From: Achromobacter sp. UMC71
GTDB lineage: Bacteria > Pseudomonadota > Gammaproteobacteria > Burkholderiales > Burkholderiaceae_B
Reading direction: 5' to 3'
NCBI RefSeq assembly: GCF_014170305.1
Contig: NZ_LZZT01000056.1
Coordinates: 1 to 64,000, forward strand
DNA: 64,000 bases
Each line of letters starts with the position of its first letter. Within the stretch, counting starts at the first letter, position 1. Positions 51,920 through 61,097 of the stretch are shown one piece after another. The notes beneath the pieces are model-generated. The model worked only from the letters and a program-made list of their open reading frames with translations, searched no databases and was not told the origin of the DNA. Made by a program: the position numbers and the translations under genes.

Positions 51920-51986
51920 AGGATAGGCGAAATGACTGTAGCGCCGCCGAGATGGCTTGATCTAATCCAGTACTTGGCATAACGAT

Positions 51987-52508
51987 ATGACCCCAAAAGA
52001 ACCTGTCGAACACCCGCTGGCCGAGATGCTGATGTACCGGCTCTACCAGGCCTGGTCGCAGTCCAACCCCGTCTTCGTGCGCCTGTGCGAGGGCCGCTTC
52101 GGCATCACCCGGCGCGAATGGCGCCTGCTGGCCTGTGCGGTGGAAGGCGGCATCATGACGTCGGCCGAGCTGGCCGCCGCCGCCAAGCTGGACCTGGCGC
52201 GCACCTCGCGCACCCTGGGCGCGCTGTGCGAAAAAGGCTGGCTGCGGCGCCTGCCGGACAGCGCCGACCGGCGCGTGGTCCGCATCGAGGCCACCGAACG
52301 CGGCCTGTCGCGCTACCGCGCCCTCCTGCCCGAGGTGCTGCGCCTGAACGACCTCTTGGTGCAGGACCTGGACCCGGGCGAAGTCGCGCTGCTGCGCAAC
52401 CTGCTGGCCCGCATCGAACAGCGCGGCCGGCGCATGGCCGAAGACAACATCGTGTCGGAAAAAGCCAGCCGCCGCGAAGGCGGAACGCGGCGCGCGCAAT
52501 ACGCCTGA
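51987..52508 (+). CDS. MarR-family transcriptional regulator
   Basis: The 173-residue protein has the MarR winged helix: CEGRFGITRREWRLLACAVE, MTSAELAAAAKLDLARTSRT, LGALCEKGWLRRLPDSADRR and VVRIEATERGLSRYRALLPE. MarR proteins usually repress a neighbouring operon and respond to small aromatic or acidic ligands. It is divergent from the Bug receptor and sulfatase-like pair, its most likely target. No strong ribosome-binding site precedes the ATG at 51987. The ABC transporter gene follows 71 bp downstream in the same direction. Confidence 0.88.
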   Translation: MTPKEPVEHPLAEMLMYRLYQAWSQSNPVFVRLCEGRFGITRREWRLLACAVEGGIMTSAELAAAAKLDLARTSRTLGALCEKGWLRRLPDSADRRVVRIEATERGLSRYRALLPEVLRLNDLLVQDLDPGEVALLRNLLARIEQRGRRMAEDNIVSEKASRREGGTRRAQYA

Positions 52509-52579
52509 CGGCGCGCGGGCCCTTTATTTTTCAGGGGTGTCCCTGATACGCTTGGCCGGCCTTCTCTTACGGACCTGCC

Positions 52580-54433
52580 ATGTCCAGCGACAAACCGAAT
52601 CCCGTTTTCCGCTACTTCGAAAGCCTGGTCGACCCCTTCCGCGACGCCCCCGACGTCACTCCGCCGGGGCGGGTGCTGCGGTTCTATGCCTACTACCTGC
52701 TGCAGGTCTGGCCGATCTTCGCCGTGCTGCTGCTGGTGGGGTTGGGCGGCGCCCTGGTGGAAGTGGCGCTGTTCAGCTTCCTGGCCGACCTGGTCGACAT
52801 GGCCCAGCGCACGGCCCCGGCGGACTTCTTCCGCGAGCACGCCTATACCCTGGCCTGGATGGCCTTCGTGGTGGTGGTGCTGCGCCCGCTGTCCATCGCC
52901 CTGCACGACCTGCTCTCGCACCAGACCATCTCGCCCAGCCTGACGACTCTGGTGCGCTGGCAAAACCACCGCTACGTCCTGAACCAGGGGCTGGCGTTCT
53001 TTCACAACGACTTCGCCGGCCGGGTCGCCAACCGCGTGCTGCAGACAGGCTATTCGCTGCGCGATTCCGCGGTGCAGTCGGTGGACGCGCTGTGGCACGT
53101 CATCCTCTACGCGGCCAGCGCGCTGTATCTGTTCGCCGAGGCCGACTGGCGACTGGTGATCCCGCTGGTGCTGTGGATCGCCATCTATTGCTGGATGCTG
53201 GCCTACTTCGTGCCGCGCATGCAGGCGCGCGCGGTGATCGCGTCGGAAGCGCGCTCCAAGCTGATGGGCCGCATCGTCGACGGCTACACCAATATCTCCA
53301 CGCTCAAGCTGTTTGCCCACACCCGCCAGGAAGAAGACTACGCACGCCAGGCCATGACCGAGCAGACGGAAAAGCAGCGCCTGTCGACCCGCGTCATCAC
53401 GGCCATGGACGTGTCCATCAACACGCTGAACGGCGTACTGATCGTCAGCACCGCCGGCCTGGCGCTGTGGCTCTGGAGCATCGGCAGCATCAGCCTGGGC
53501 GCCATCACGCTGGCGATGGGCCTGGTTATCCGCATCAACAACATGTCCGCCTGGATCATGTGGGAGGTCAACGGCATCTCCGAAAACGTCGGCATGGTGC
53601 AGGACGGCCTGGCCACCATCTCGCAGCCACGCCAGGTGCTGGACGCGCCCGATGCCCAACCCCTGCGCATCACGCAGGGCGAGGTGCGCTTTGACGACAT
53701 GTCGTTCCATTACGGCAGCGGCCGCGAGATCATCTCGCACCTGAACCTGACCGTGCGGGCGGGCGAAAAGATCGGCCTGATCGGGCCTTCCGGCGCCGGC
53801 AAATCCACCCTGGTCAACGTGCTGCTGCGCCTGTACGACCTGGAAGGCGGCCGCATCCTGATCGACGGGCAGGACATCGCCCACGTCACCCAGGCCAGCC
53901 TGCGCTCGCAGATCGGCGTGGTCACGCAGGACACCTCGCTGCTGCACCGGTCGATCCGCGACAACCTGCTGTACGGCCGGCCGGACGCGACCGATGAGCA
54001 ACTGCAGGATGCCATCCGCCGCGCCCGCGCCGACGAATTCATCGGCGCGCTGGTCGACGGCGACGGCCGCCGCGGGCTGGACGCCCACGTCGGCGAGCGC
54101 GGCGTCAAGCTGTCCGGGGGCCAGCGTCAGCGCATCGCCATCGCCCGCGTGCTGCTCAAGGACGCGCCCATCCTGATTCTGGACGAAGCCACATCGGCGC
54201 TGGATTCCGAGGTCGAGGCAGCCATCCAGGAAAGCCTGGAAACGCTGATGCAGGGCAAGACCGTGATCGCGATCGCGCACCGCCTGTCCACCATCGCCCG
54301 GATGGACCGGCTGGTGGTGCTGGACCGCGGCAAGATCGTGGAGTCCGGCACCCATGCCGGACTGGTGGCGCAGGGCGGGCTGTATGCGCGGCTCTGGAGC
54401 CATCAGACAGGAGGGTTCGTTGGGCTGGATTGA
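52580..54433 (+). CDS. ABC transporter, fused permease and ATPase half-unit
   Basis: The 617-residue product has an exporter-type membrane domain of about six helices (about residues 30-340) and a nucleotide-binding domain: Walker A LIGPSGAGKSTLVNVLLRLY at about 400, signature KLSGGQRQRIAIARVLL, Walker B ILILDEATSALD and switch VIAIAHRLSTIARMDRLVVL. It would work as a dimer. Similar half-transporters in beta-proteobacteria are labelled multidrug or lipid exporters, and the substrate is not evident. It stands alone downstream of marR and upstream of the sugar-acid operon. Confidence 0.9.
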   Translation: MSSDKPNPVFRYFESLVDPFRDAPDVTPPGRVLRFYAYYLLQVWPIFAVLLLVGLGGALVEVALFSFLADLVDMAQRTAPADFFREHAYTLAWMAFVVVVLRPLSIALHDLLSHQTISPSLTTLVRWQNHRYVLNQGLAFFHNDFAGRVANRVLQTGYSLRDSAVQSVDALWHVILYAASALYLFAEADWRLVIPLVLWIAIYCWMLAYFVPRMQARAVIASEARSKLMGRIVDGYTNISTLKLFAHTRQEEDYARQAMTEQTEKQRLSTRVITAMDVSINTLNGVLIVSTAGLALWLWSIGSISLGAITLAMGLVIRINNMSAWIMWEVNGISENVGMVQDGLATISQPRQVLDAPDAQPLRITQGEVRFDDMSFHYGSGREIISHLNLTVRAGEKIGLIGPSGAGKSTLVNVLLRLYDLEGGRILIDGQDIAHVTQASLRSQIGVVTQDTSLLHRSIRDNLLYGRPDATDEQLQDAIRRARADEFIGALVDGDGRRGLDAHVGERGVKLSGGQRQRIAIARVLLKDAPILILDEATSALDSEVEAAIQESLETLMQGKTVIAIAHRLSTIARMDRLVVLDRGKIVESGTHAGLVAQGGLYARLWSHQTGGFVGLD

Positions 54434-54465
54434 CGCCGGCAGGGGATTTTCCGGGGCGGCCCAAT

Positions 54466-54509
54466 CAGGGTCAACCCTGTACGTACCATCTGTACGTACA
54501 GGTGTACAC
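54466..54509. promoter_or_regulatory. Cluster of palindromes upstream of the sugar-acid operon
   Basis: Four sites follow each other: CAGGGT-CA-ACCCTG (54466-54479), CTGTACGTAC (54477-54486), the perfect palindrome CTGTACGTACAG (54490-54501) and GTGTACAC (54502-54509). The last fits the GT-N-TA-N-AC style of GntR operators. The operon ends with a GntR-family gene at 57883, the likely binder. The start of the first gene is 75 bp downstream. Confidence 0.7.
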
Positions 54510-54583
54510 TAGCGGCTTTCAACCCCGACAGACGCACGCATGAACGTCTGCGCCCCAGAACATTCCTCCTGGAGACTCCGATT

Positions 54584-55612
54584 GTGACGACCGAAACCAC
54601 CCGCTCGCCTTTCTTTGGCACGATGCAGAAAATCCCCGGCGGCCTGATGCTGGTGCCGCTGATCCTGGGCTCGCTGATCGGCACCTTCGCGCCCGACGCG
54701 CTGGCCATCGGCGGCTTCACCACCGCGCTGTTCAAGAACAGCGCCCTGCCCCTGATCGCCCTGTTGATCTTCGCCACCGGCACCCAGGTCAACACCCGCA
54801 CCGGCGGCCCGATCCTGGCCACCGCCGGCACCATCCTGCTGATGAAGACCCTGGTCCCGGCCACCCTCATCATCATCCTGGGCAGCTACGTCGGCCTGGA
54901 CGGCGTGCTGGGCGTTTCCATCCTGGCGATGCTGGCCGCGTTCGACAACAGCAACGGCGGCCTGTGGCTGGCCTATACCGGCCAGTACGGCGATGCCCGC
55001 GACCGCGGCGCCTATGTCGCCAGCGCGGTCAATGACGGCCCCTTCTTCAGCCTGCTGTTCCTGGGCGCCTCGGGCTTGGCCGACATCCCGCTGATCGCCC
55101 TGGTGGCGGCGCTGGTGCCGTTCCTGCTGGGCGTGGTGGTGGGCAACCTGGATCCGAAGTGGCGCGACGTGCTCAAGCCCGTGCCCAACATCGTGATCCC
55201 GTTCTTCGCCTTCGCGCTGGGCACCGGCATCAACCTGGGCGCCGTGGTCAGCGGCGGCATCAGCGGCCTGATCCTGGGCCTGATCATCAGCCCCATCACC
55301 GGCGGCCTGGTCTACCTGGGCTACCGCGTCATCCTGCGCCGCGGCGGCAAGAGCGGCCTGGGTTTCGCGGCCGGCACCACCGCCGGCAACGCCATCGCCA
55401 CGCCCGCCGTGGTCGCGGCGGCGGACCCCAACTTCCAGCAGTACGTGTCGACCGCCACCGCGCAGGTCGCCGCCTGCGTACTGATCAGCTCCATCCTGGC
55501 GCCGATCCTGGCGTCGTACTTCCTGAAGCGCGCCGGTGAACTCAAGCCGGTGGACGCCAGCGGCGAGATACCTGCCGGCGGCTTGCGCGAAGCGCGCGGA
55601 GAGGCCTTGTGA
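54584..55612 (+). CDS. KdgT-like sugar-acid permease (probable D-threonate/D-erythronate uptake)
   Basis: The 342-residue membrane protein matches the 2-keto-3-deoxygluconate permease family: MQKIPGGLMLVPLILGSLIG, ALPLIALLIFATGTQVNTRT, LAAFDNSNGGLWLAYTGQYG, and AGTTAGNAIATPAVVAAADP. About ten hydrophobic segments are visible. The start is a GTG at 54584 with GGAG upstream. The stop overlaps the GTG of the kinase gene. Given the partners, its cargo is more likely a four-carbon sugar acid than ketodeoxygluconate; that is an inference from context. Confidence 0.85.
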   Translation: MTTETTRSPFFGTMQKIPGGLMLVPLILGSLIGTFAPDALAIGGFTTALFKNSALPLIALLIFATGTQVNTRTGGPILATAGTILLMKTLVPATLIIILGSYVGLDGVLGVSILAMLAAFDNSNGGLWLAYTGQYGDARDRGAYVASAVNDGPFFSLLFLGASGLADIPLIALVAALVPFLLGVVVGNLDPKWRDVLKPVPNIVIPFFAFALGTGINLGAVVSGGISGLILGLIISPITGGLVYLGYRVILRRGGKSGLGFAAGTTAGNAIATPAVVAAADPNFQQYVSTATAQVAACVLISSILAPILASYFLKRAGELKPVDASGEIPAGGLREARGEAL

Positions 55613-56829
55613 AACCCGTGATCGCGATCGTCGCCGACGACCTGACCGGTTCGGGCGATACCGCCGTGCAATTCGTGCGCGCCGGCTGGAACACGCACCT
55701 GTCCATCGATGGCGCCGACGCGGCGCTGGCTGCGCCGGCCTCGGATACCGTTGAAGTGCTGGCCGTGACCACGCATAGCCGCGCCCTGCCGGCGCGCGAG
55801 GCGGGCGACGTCATCCGCCACAACGTCGAACGGCTGCGCGCCGCCGGCGTGACCCGGCTGTACAAGAAAGTGGACTCCACCCTGCGCGGCGCCTTCAAGG
55901 CCGAGATCGACGCCGCGCGCAGCGCCTGGCGCAGCGACGCCATCGCGGTCATCTGCCCGGCGTTTCCCGCCACGGGCCGCACGCTGGAAGACGGCGTGCT
56001 GAAGGTGAACGGCAAACCGGTCACCGAGACCTCGGCGGCCACCGACCCGGTCACCCCCGTGACCGAGAGCCACGTGCCGACGCTGCTGGGCTGCGCCCAC
56101 GTCGCGGCCCTGGACGGCGAAACGCCCGAGGCCCTGGCCGCCCGCATCGCCCAGGCCGGCCACACCGTAGTGGTGGACGCGCGCGATGACGCCGACCTGG
56201 AACGCCTGGCCCGCGCCATCGCGGTGCTGGGCGACCGTGCGCTGCCCGTCGGCGCGGGCGGCCTGGCCGTGCCGCTGGCCCGGGTCTGGGCCGGCGCCGA
56301 CCAAACCGCGGCGGTCGTGGTGGTGGTGACCTCGCAGCACAGCGCCGCGCGCGCCCAGGCCACCGCGCTGCAGGCCGCCGGCGCCCGCACCTGGGCACCC
56401 GGCCTGGCGCAACTGGCCGACGACGCTGCCTGGCAGGCCTGGAGCCAGCCGCTGCTGGACGCCCATGCCAAGGACGGCGCGCGCGAAGCCGGCACATTGC
56501 TGCTGCTGGCCCCCGAAGGCCAGCGCGACGGACTCGATTCCGAAACCGTGGCCGAGCGGCTGGGCACACTGGCCGCGCAGGCCATCGGCGCCTCGCGCGC
56601 CGCGGGCGTGGTGGCCACCGGCGGCGACGGCGCGCGCCAGGTGCTGATGGCGCTGGGCGCCAGCGGCATCGCCCTGGTGGATGAAGTGATGGGCGGCGTG
56701 CCTTTGGGCACGCTGACCGGAGGCACGGCCGCAGGCCTGCCCGTGGTGACCAAGGCCGGCGGCTTTGGCGCCGAAGACGTACTGGTTCGCGCCGTGTGCG
56801 CGATCCGCGACAGGAGATTCAAGCGATGA
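55609..56829 (+). CDS. dtnK: Four-carbon acid sugar kinase (DUF1537 family; D-threonate/D-erythronate kinase)
   Basis: The 406-residue enzyme has the N-terminal substrate domain (IAIVADDLTGSGDTAVQFVR, RLYKKVDSTLRGAFKAEIDA, VICPAFPATGRTLEDGVLKV) and the C-terminal nucleotide domain (GVVATGGDGARQVLMALGAS, VPLGTLTGGTAAGLPVVTKA and GGFGAEDVL). DUF1537 proteins paired with PdxA2 phosphorylate D-threonate or D-erythronate at C4. It starts at GTG 55609, overlapping the permease stop as GTGA, with GAGAGG upstream. Whether it prefers threonate or erythronate cannot be told, so the symbol is provisional. Confidence 0.87.
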   Translation: MKPVIAIVADDLTGSGDTAVQFVRAGWNTHLSIDGADAALAAPASDTVEVLAVTTHSRALPAREAGDVIRHNVERLRAAGVTRLYKKVDSTLRGAFKAEIDAARSAWRSDAIAVICPAFPATGRTLEDGVLKVNGKPVTETSAATDPVTPVTESHVPTLLGCAHVAALDGETPEALAARIAQAGHTVVVDARDDADLERLARAIAVLGDRALPVGAGGLAVPLARVWAGADQTAAVVVVVTSQHSAARAQATALQAAGARTWAPGLAQLADDAAWQAWSQPLLDAHAKDGAREAGTLLLLAPEGQRDGLDSETVAERLGTLAAQAIGASRAAGVVATGGDGARQVLMALGASGIALVDEVMGGVPLGTLTGGTAAGLPVVTKAGGFGAEDVLVRAVCAIRDRRFKR

Positions 56830-57878
56830 CACAAACCCCTCCCCCCAAGCTGCCGTTGCTGGCCGTCACCCTGGGCGACGTGGCGGGCATCGGGCCGGAG
56901 ATCACGGCCAAGATGCTGATGGGCCACGACGCGCTGCGCCAGAAGGCGCGCCTGGTGGTGGTCGGCGACGTGGACGTGATGACCAACGCCGTGCGCGACC
57001 TGGGCGGCGATCCCGCCATCGTGCGCCGCGTGGAACGCCCCGCGGACGCCACCAACACGCCCGGCACGATCGAGGTGCTGCAGGCTGGCCCGTCGCTGGC
57101 CGGCGTGAAACTGGGCGAGATCAGCGCCGCGGCCGGCGACGGCTCGGTGCGCTTTGTCACCACCGCCTGCGCCCTGGCGCGCGCCGGCGAGGTCGACGGC
57201 ATCGTCACCGCCCCGCTGAACAAGGCGGCCATGCACGCCGCCGGCCACAAGTGGCCCGGCCATACCGAGCTGCTGGCCCATGAATTCGGCGTCAAGACCT
57301 TCTCGCTGGTGCTGTCGGCCGGCGACCTCTATATCTTCCACGCCACCACCCACGTGTCGCTGCGCCAGGCCATCGACGACCTGACGCCTGCCCGCATGCG
57401 CGCGGTGTTGCGCCTGGCCGGCTCGTTCGCCAAGGCGCTGGGCCGCGGCGACCAGCCCGTGGCGGTGTCCGGCCTGAACCCGCACGCCGGCGAAAACGGC
57501 ATCTTCGGCAGCGAGGACGCCGACATCCTGGCGCCGGCCGTGGCCGAAGCCAACGCCGCCGGCATCCTGGCCGCCGGCCCGATCCCGGCCGATGCGCTGT
57601 TCCCGCAGGCCGTGCGCGGAAAATGGCAGTTCGTGATCGCCTGTTACCACGACCAGGGCCACGCGCCCTTCAAGGCCGTGTACGGCGACGACGGCGTTAA
57701 CATCACCGTCGGCCTGCCGGTCGTGCGCGTGTCCGTCGACCACGGCACCGCGTTCGATATCGCCGGCCAGGGCATCGCCCGCGAAGACAGTCTGATCCTG
57801 GCCGCCGAGCGCGCCGCGCATCTGGCCCCCGGCTGGACGCATGTATGGGAAACTGCGCGGGCTCAAACAGGAGGTTGA
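56826..57878 (+). CDS. pdxA2: PdxA2: 4-phospho-D-threonate / D-erythronate dehydrogenase
   Basis: The 350-residue product belongs to the PdxA family: LLAVTLGDVAGIGPEITAKM, GIVTAPLNKAAMHAAGHKWP, GHTELLAHEFGVKTFSLVLS, HATTHVSLRQAIDDL, GLNPHAGENGIFGSED, and YHDQGHAPFKAVYGDDGVNI with VRVSVDHGTAFDIAG. Metal-binding His and Asp residues are present. In operons with DUF1537 kinases this paralogue oxidatively decarboxylates 4-phospho-D-threonate (or erythronate) to dihydroxyacetone phosphate. It is coupled by ATGA to the kinase. It is unlikely to be the vitamin B6 enzyme, which usually lies beside ksgA or surA. Confidence 0.9.
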   Translation: MTQTPPPKLPLLAVTLGDVAGIGPEITAKMLMGHDALRQKARLVVVGDVDVMTNAVRDLGGDPAIVRRVERPADATNTPGTIEVLQAGPSLAGVKLGEISAAAGDGSVRFVTTACALARAGEVDGIVTAPLNKAAMHAAGHKWPGHTELLAHEFGVKTFSLVLSAGDLYIFHATTHVSLRQAIDDLTPARMRAVLRLAGSFAKALGRGDQPVAVSGLNPHAGENGIFGSEDADILAPAVAEANAAGILAAGPIPADALFPQAVRGKWQFVIACYHDQGHAPFKAVYGDDGVNITVGLPVVRVSVDHGTAFDIAGQGIAREDSLILAAERAAHLAPGWTHVWETARAQTGG

Positions 57879-57882
57879 TTCC

Positions 57883-58791
57883 ATGGCGCCCGCCAACGCT
57901 GACGATTTGCCCGCCCTCGACCGCTCGGGCGAGGTGCCGCTGCATGCCCAGATGGCCGCGCTGCTGCGCGGTGACATCCGCACCCGCAAGCTGGACGCCG
58001 GCGCCTTGCTGCCCAGCGAGGCCGCGCTGTGCGAACGCTTCGGCGTGGCGCGCAGCGTGGTGCGGCAGGCCTTGTCGGCGCTGGCCGCCGAAGGCCTGAT
58101 CCAGCGCGAAGCGGGCCGTCCGGCGGTGGTAGCCGCGCCGCAGGAACACCGGCGCCTGGTGCAGCGGTCCACCGGCCTGTACGAACAGTTCGCGCAATCC
58201 GGCGTCGCGCTCAAGACGCGTGTATTGGCCTTTGGCGCGGGCGATCCGCCCAAAGCCGTGGCCGACTTCTTCGGCACGTCCCAGCTGTTGCTGCTGGAGC
58301 GCCTGCGCCACGTCGCCGATGCGCCCCTGGCGTATGTGCGGACCTGGCTGCCCGCCGCCGCGGTGCCCGGCCTGCGCGCCCAGGACTTGGCCGACGCCTC
58401 GCTGCACGGCGTCTTGACCCAACGATTCGGCCTGCGCCCCGGCGCCGGCCGCAACCAGATCCGCGCCGTCGCGGCCGACGCCTCGCTGGCCGCGCTGCTG
58501 GACACCCAGGCCGGCACGCCCTTGCTGATGCTGGAAGGCCAGGGCATGGACCAGCACGGCCATCCGCTGGAATGGTTCACCACCTGGCACCGGGCCGAGA
58601 AGCTCGTGTTCGACGTGGACGTCAGCGTGGCCCATGAAAGCGTGCAGCCCCGGCTGCGGGAAGATGGGGCGGCCCACGCCGGGGCGGCTCAAACCCCCAT
58701 CGCCGCCCCCCATCACGACCCGCTGGCCCGGGCCCAGGCCCTGGTGGCCGAGCTGTCGGCCGAGCTGGCCCGCTTGCGCGGCCGCGGCTAA
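57883..58791 (+). CDS. GntR-family (HutC-type, UTRA) transcriptional regulator
   Basis: The 302-residue protein has a GntR winged helix at about 15-85 (LHAQMAALLRGDIRTRKLDA, LLPSEAALCERFGVARSVVR, QALSALAAEGLIQREAG) and a UTRA ligand domain to about 245 (TRVLAFGAGDPPKAVADFFG, LLLLERLRHVADAPLAYVRT, LMLEGQGMDQHGHPLEWFTT). An unusual 55-residue alanine-rich and coiled tail follows. AGGAGG sits eight bases before the ATG at 57883. It immediately follows pdxA2, so probably senses the sugar acid or a phosphorylated product and acts at the TGTAC sites. Its 3' end overlaps the convergent synthetase gene by four bases. Confidence 0.88.
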   Translation: MAPANADDLPALDRSGEVPLHAQMAALLRGDIRTRKLDAGALLPSEAALCERFGVARSVVRQALSALAAEGLIQREAGRPAVVAAPQEHRRLVQRSTGLYEQFAQSGVALKTRVLAFGAGDPPKAVADFFGTSQLLLLERLRHVADAPLAYVRTWLPAAAVPGLRAQDLADASLHGVLTQRFGLRPGAGRNQIRAVAADASLAALLDTQAGTPLLMLEGQGMDQHGHPLEWFTTWHRAEKLVFDVDVSVAHESVQPRLREDGAAHAGAAQTPIAAPHHDPLARAQALVAELSAELARLRGRG

Positions 58792-60308
58792 ACGATACCC
58801 GGGTCCATGGACGCCGCGCGCCGCGCCAGCGCCTTGCGGTCGACCTTGCCCACCGCGTTCTCGGGCAGGCTATCCACCCACCACACCGCCTTCGGCACGT
58901 AGATCCGGCCCAGCCGCGCCAGCACTTCGGTGCGGATGGCCGGCGCTTGCGGTGCGGCGGCGGCCAGCGCCATGTCCTGGGCCGCGCGCTGCACGAACGC
59001 CACCGGCACTTCGCCCAGGTCATCGTCCGGCGCGCCGACCACGCAGCACGCGGCCACGCCCGCCATCGCCGTCACCACGCCTTCGATCAGCGCAGGCGAA
59101 ATATTCTCGCCGCCGCGGATGATCACGTCCTTGATGCGGCCCGTGATGCTCAGGTAGCCGTCGGCATCGAAACGCCCCAGGTCGCCCGTCGCCAGCCTGG
59201 CTGGCGCGGCCTGGGCCGGTTCCTGCGCCACGCCCAGGTATCCCAGCATCAGGCTGGCGCCTTCGATGCAGATCTCGCCCTCGCCGCCGGCCGGCGCCTC
59301 GCGGCCGTCCGGCAGGCGCAGCGTCACGCGCTGGCCCGCCAGCACCGTGCCGACCGATCCGATGCGCCGCGCCGCGGGCGGATTCATGGTCGACGTGCAG
59401 GTCGCTTCGGACAAGCCGTACGACACGATCAGCGGACATCCCAGAAAGGCCTCGATGCGCTGGTGCAGCGCCTCGGTGATCGGCGCCGATCCGCAACGCG
59501 CGAAGCGCAGCCCGGCCAGGCTGCTCGCATCGAACGGCAGGTCCAGCATGCGCGCATACATCGTGGGCACGCCGGTGATGATGGTGGGCCGCCAGGCCTG
59601 CAACAGGCCCGGCATGTCCTCGGCGCGAAACCGTCCGGCCAGCGCCACGCAGGCGCCGGCCAGCAAGGGCGCGAACACCTGGTTGTTCAAGGCGTTGGTA
59701 TGGTGCAGCGGCATCACGTGCAGCAGCCGGTCGGCCGGCGTCAGGCCCGTGTGCGCCAGCACGCCGCGCGCATTGTTCATCAGGCCGCCATGACTGAGCA
59801 GCACGCCCTTGGGATGGCCGGTGCTGCCCGACGTGAACAGCAGCAAGCCCGGATCGCGCGGATCGGGCGCCACCGCCGGCCACGCCGCCTCGCCGCGCGC
59901 CAGGCCGGCCGCCGGCAACAGGCGGGCATCGGCCAGGCCGCTGGCCTGCGCCGTGGCCGCGTGGGCGTCATCGAACAGCATCCATCCCAGGCCCACCGCG
60001 GCCACGCGGCGCGCGGTTTCCTCATGCGCCAGGCGCGGCTCCAGCGGGCAGGGGCAGGCGCCCGCCGCCATCGCCCCCAGGATCGCCACCAGTTGGGCCG
60101 GCGAGCGCTCCATCGCCACGGCGACGTAGTCACCCCGCTGCACGCCCGCGGCCAGCAAGGCGCCGGCGGCGCGGCTCACCTGCCGATACAGGTCGGCGTA
60201 GGTCATGGTCTCTTCAGTGGTCACGATCGCGGCACGCGCCGCCCACTCGGGCTGCGCCCACAGGCGCGCGCCGGCCGCCGTCACGGCGGTGTCGGAATCC
60301 CTCAGCAT
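58788..60308 (-). CDS. Acyl-CoA synthetase (AMP-binding enzyme)
   Basis: The 506-residue protein has the adenylate-forming fold: LLLFTSGSTGHPKGVLLSHG, MPLHHTNALNNQVFAPLLAG, IVSYGLSEATCTSTMNPP, ATGDLGRFDADGYLSITGRI, KDVIIRGGENISPALIEGVV and the C-terminal catalytic lysine in ENAVGKVDRKAL. Substrate is unknown. It is last of a five-gene minus-strand unit with a CaiB-type CoA transferase, a crotonase-fold protein and a two-subunit CoA-transferase-family enzyme, all acting on acyl-CoAs. A 54-bp gap separates it from the preceding gene. Confidence 0.88.
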   Translation of the reverse strand: MLRDSDTAVTAAGARLWAQPEWAARAAIVTTEETMTYADLYRQVSRAAGALLAAGVQRGDYVAVAMERSPAQLVAILGAMAAGACPCPLEPRLAHEETARRVAAVGLGWMLFDDAHAATAQASGLADARLLPAAGLARGEAAWPAVAPDPRDPGLLLFTSGSTGHPKGVLLSHGGLMNNARGVLAHTGLTPADRLLHVMPLHHTNALNNQVFAPLLAGACVALAGRFRAEDMPGLLQAWRPTIITGVPTMYARMLDLPFDASSLAGLRFARCGSAPITEALHQRIEAFLGCPLIVSYGLSEATCTSTMNPPAARRIGSVGTVLAGQRVTLRLPDGREAPAGGEGEICIEGASLMLGYLGVAQEPAQAAPARLATGDLGRFDADGYLSITGRIKDVIIRGGENISPALIEGVVTAMAGVAACCVVGAPDDDLGEVPVAFVQRAAQDMALAAAAPQAPAIRTEVLARLGRIYVPKAVWWVDSLPENAVGKVDRKALARRAASMDPGIV

Positions 60309-60362
60309 CAGCGTCTCTTCCCGTATGCGTCCGGCGCTGGCTCATCGGCCAGCGCCCGGCCG

Positions 60363-61097
60363 CTAGCGCAGCGTCACCGCCGCATCGCGTTCAAACTGGC
60401 CGTCGGCATCCAGCTCGCGCAACGCGCGCGCCTCGGCCTCGGTCGGCAACGCGGTCGGTTCGGCGCCGGCCGCATCGAACGCAAACCCCGTGCGCTCGCG
60501 CACTTCCGCCAGACTGGACTCCGGATGCCAGGACTGCAGCGCCAGGCGGCCGTCGCGCTTGATGAACACCGCGATCGGCGTCACCACGCCATGGAACCCG
60601 CCCCAGGACGTCATGAAGTCCAGCTTCTCGACGAAGGCGCGGCGCGAATGCTCGGTGCGCCAGGTGCAAGCGCGCCTGGCGGTGGGCAGCATCACCGCGC
60701 CGCCGCCCCCGCCCGGCAACCGCACCTTGGGCGCATGCCAGTCGCCGATGCAGGAATTGTTGGCGCAGCCGGCGCCGTCGATCTGCGCCGCTCCCAGAAA
60801 CGTCAGATCCATGCGGCCGCGCGTGCACAGGTCGTAGAAGTCTTCGTTGGCGAAGATGGACGCGGTGTGTTCGGCCAGCACCGGATCCGAGCTGGACAGG
60901 GGAATGTGCGAAGGCCGCGGGTTCACGCCCCCCGCGACGTTGATGTAGACGAAGTCCCAGTCATAGGCGCGCTTGGCCAGCAGGCAGGCCAGCATCGGCA
61001 TCGTGGAATTGACGCCGCTGAAGGTAATCTCGTCGGGGCGGATGAAGCGCGCCAGATTGGTGACCAGATACGAAAAACCCGACCATTGCTCAGCCAT
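60363..61097 (-). CDS. CoA-transferase family protein, beta subunit (GctB/IpdB-like)
   Basis: The 244-residue subunit shows the class I CoA-transferase fold of the glutaconate CoA-transferase beta type: ITFSGVNSTMPMLACLLAKR, FVYINVAGGVNPRPSHIPLS, MDLTFLGAAQIDGAGCANNS, VRLPGGGGGAVMLPTARRAC and VRERTGFAFDAAG. Where true transferases carry the catalytic glutamate, around INVAGGVNP, I see none. That resembles IpdB, whose complex opens a steroid-derived ring instead of moving CoA. It overlaps the alpha subunit gene by eight bases, as expected for a heteromeric enzyme. Confidence 0.8.
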   Translation of the reverse strand: MAEQWSGFSYLVTNLARFIRPDEITFSGVNSTMPMLACLLAKRAYDWDFVYINVAGGVNPRPSHIPLSSSDPVLAEHTASIFANEDFYDLCTRGRMDLTFLGAAQIDGAGCANNSCIGDWHAPKVRLPGGGGGAVMLPTARRACTWRTEHSRRAFVEKLDFMTSWGGFHGVVTPIAVFIKRDGRLALQSWHPESSLAEVRERTGFAFDAAGAEPTALPTEAEARALRELDADGQFERDAAVTLR

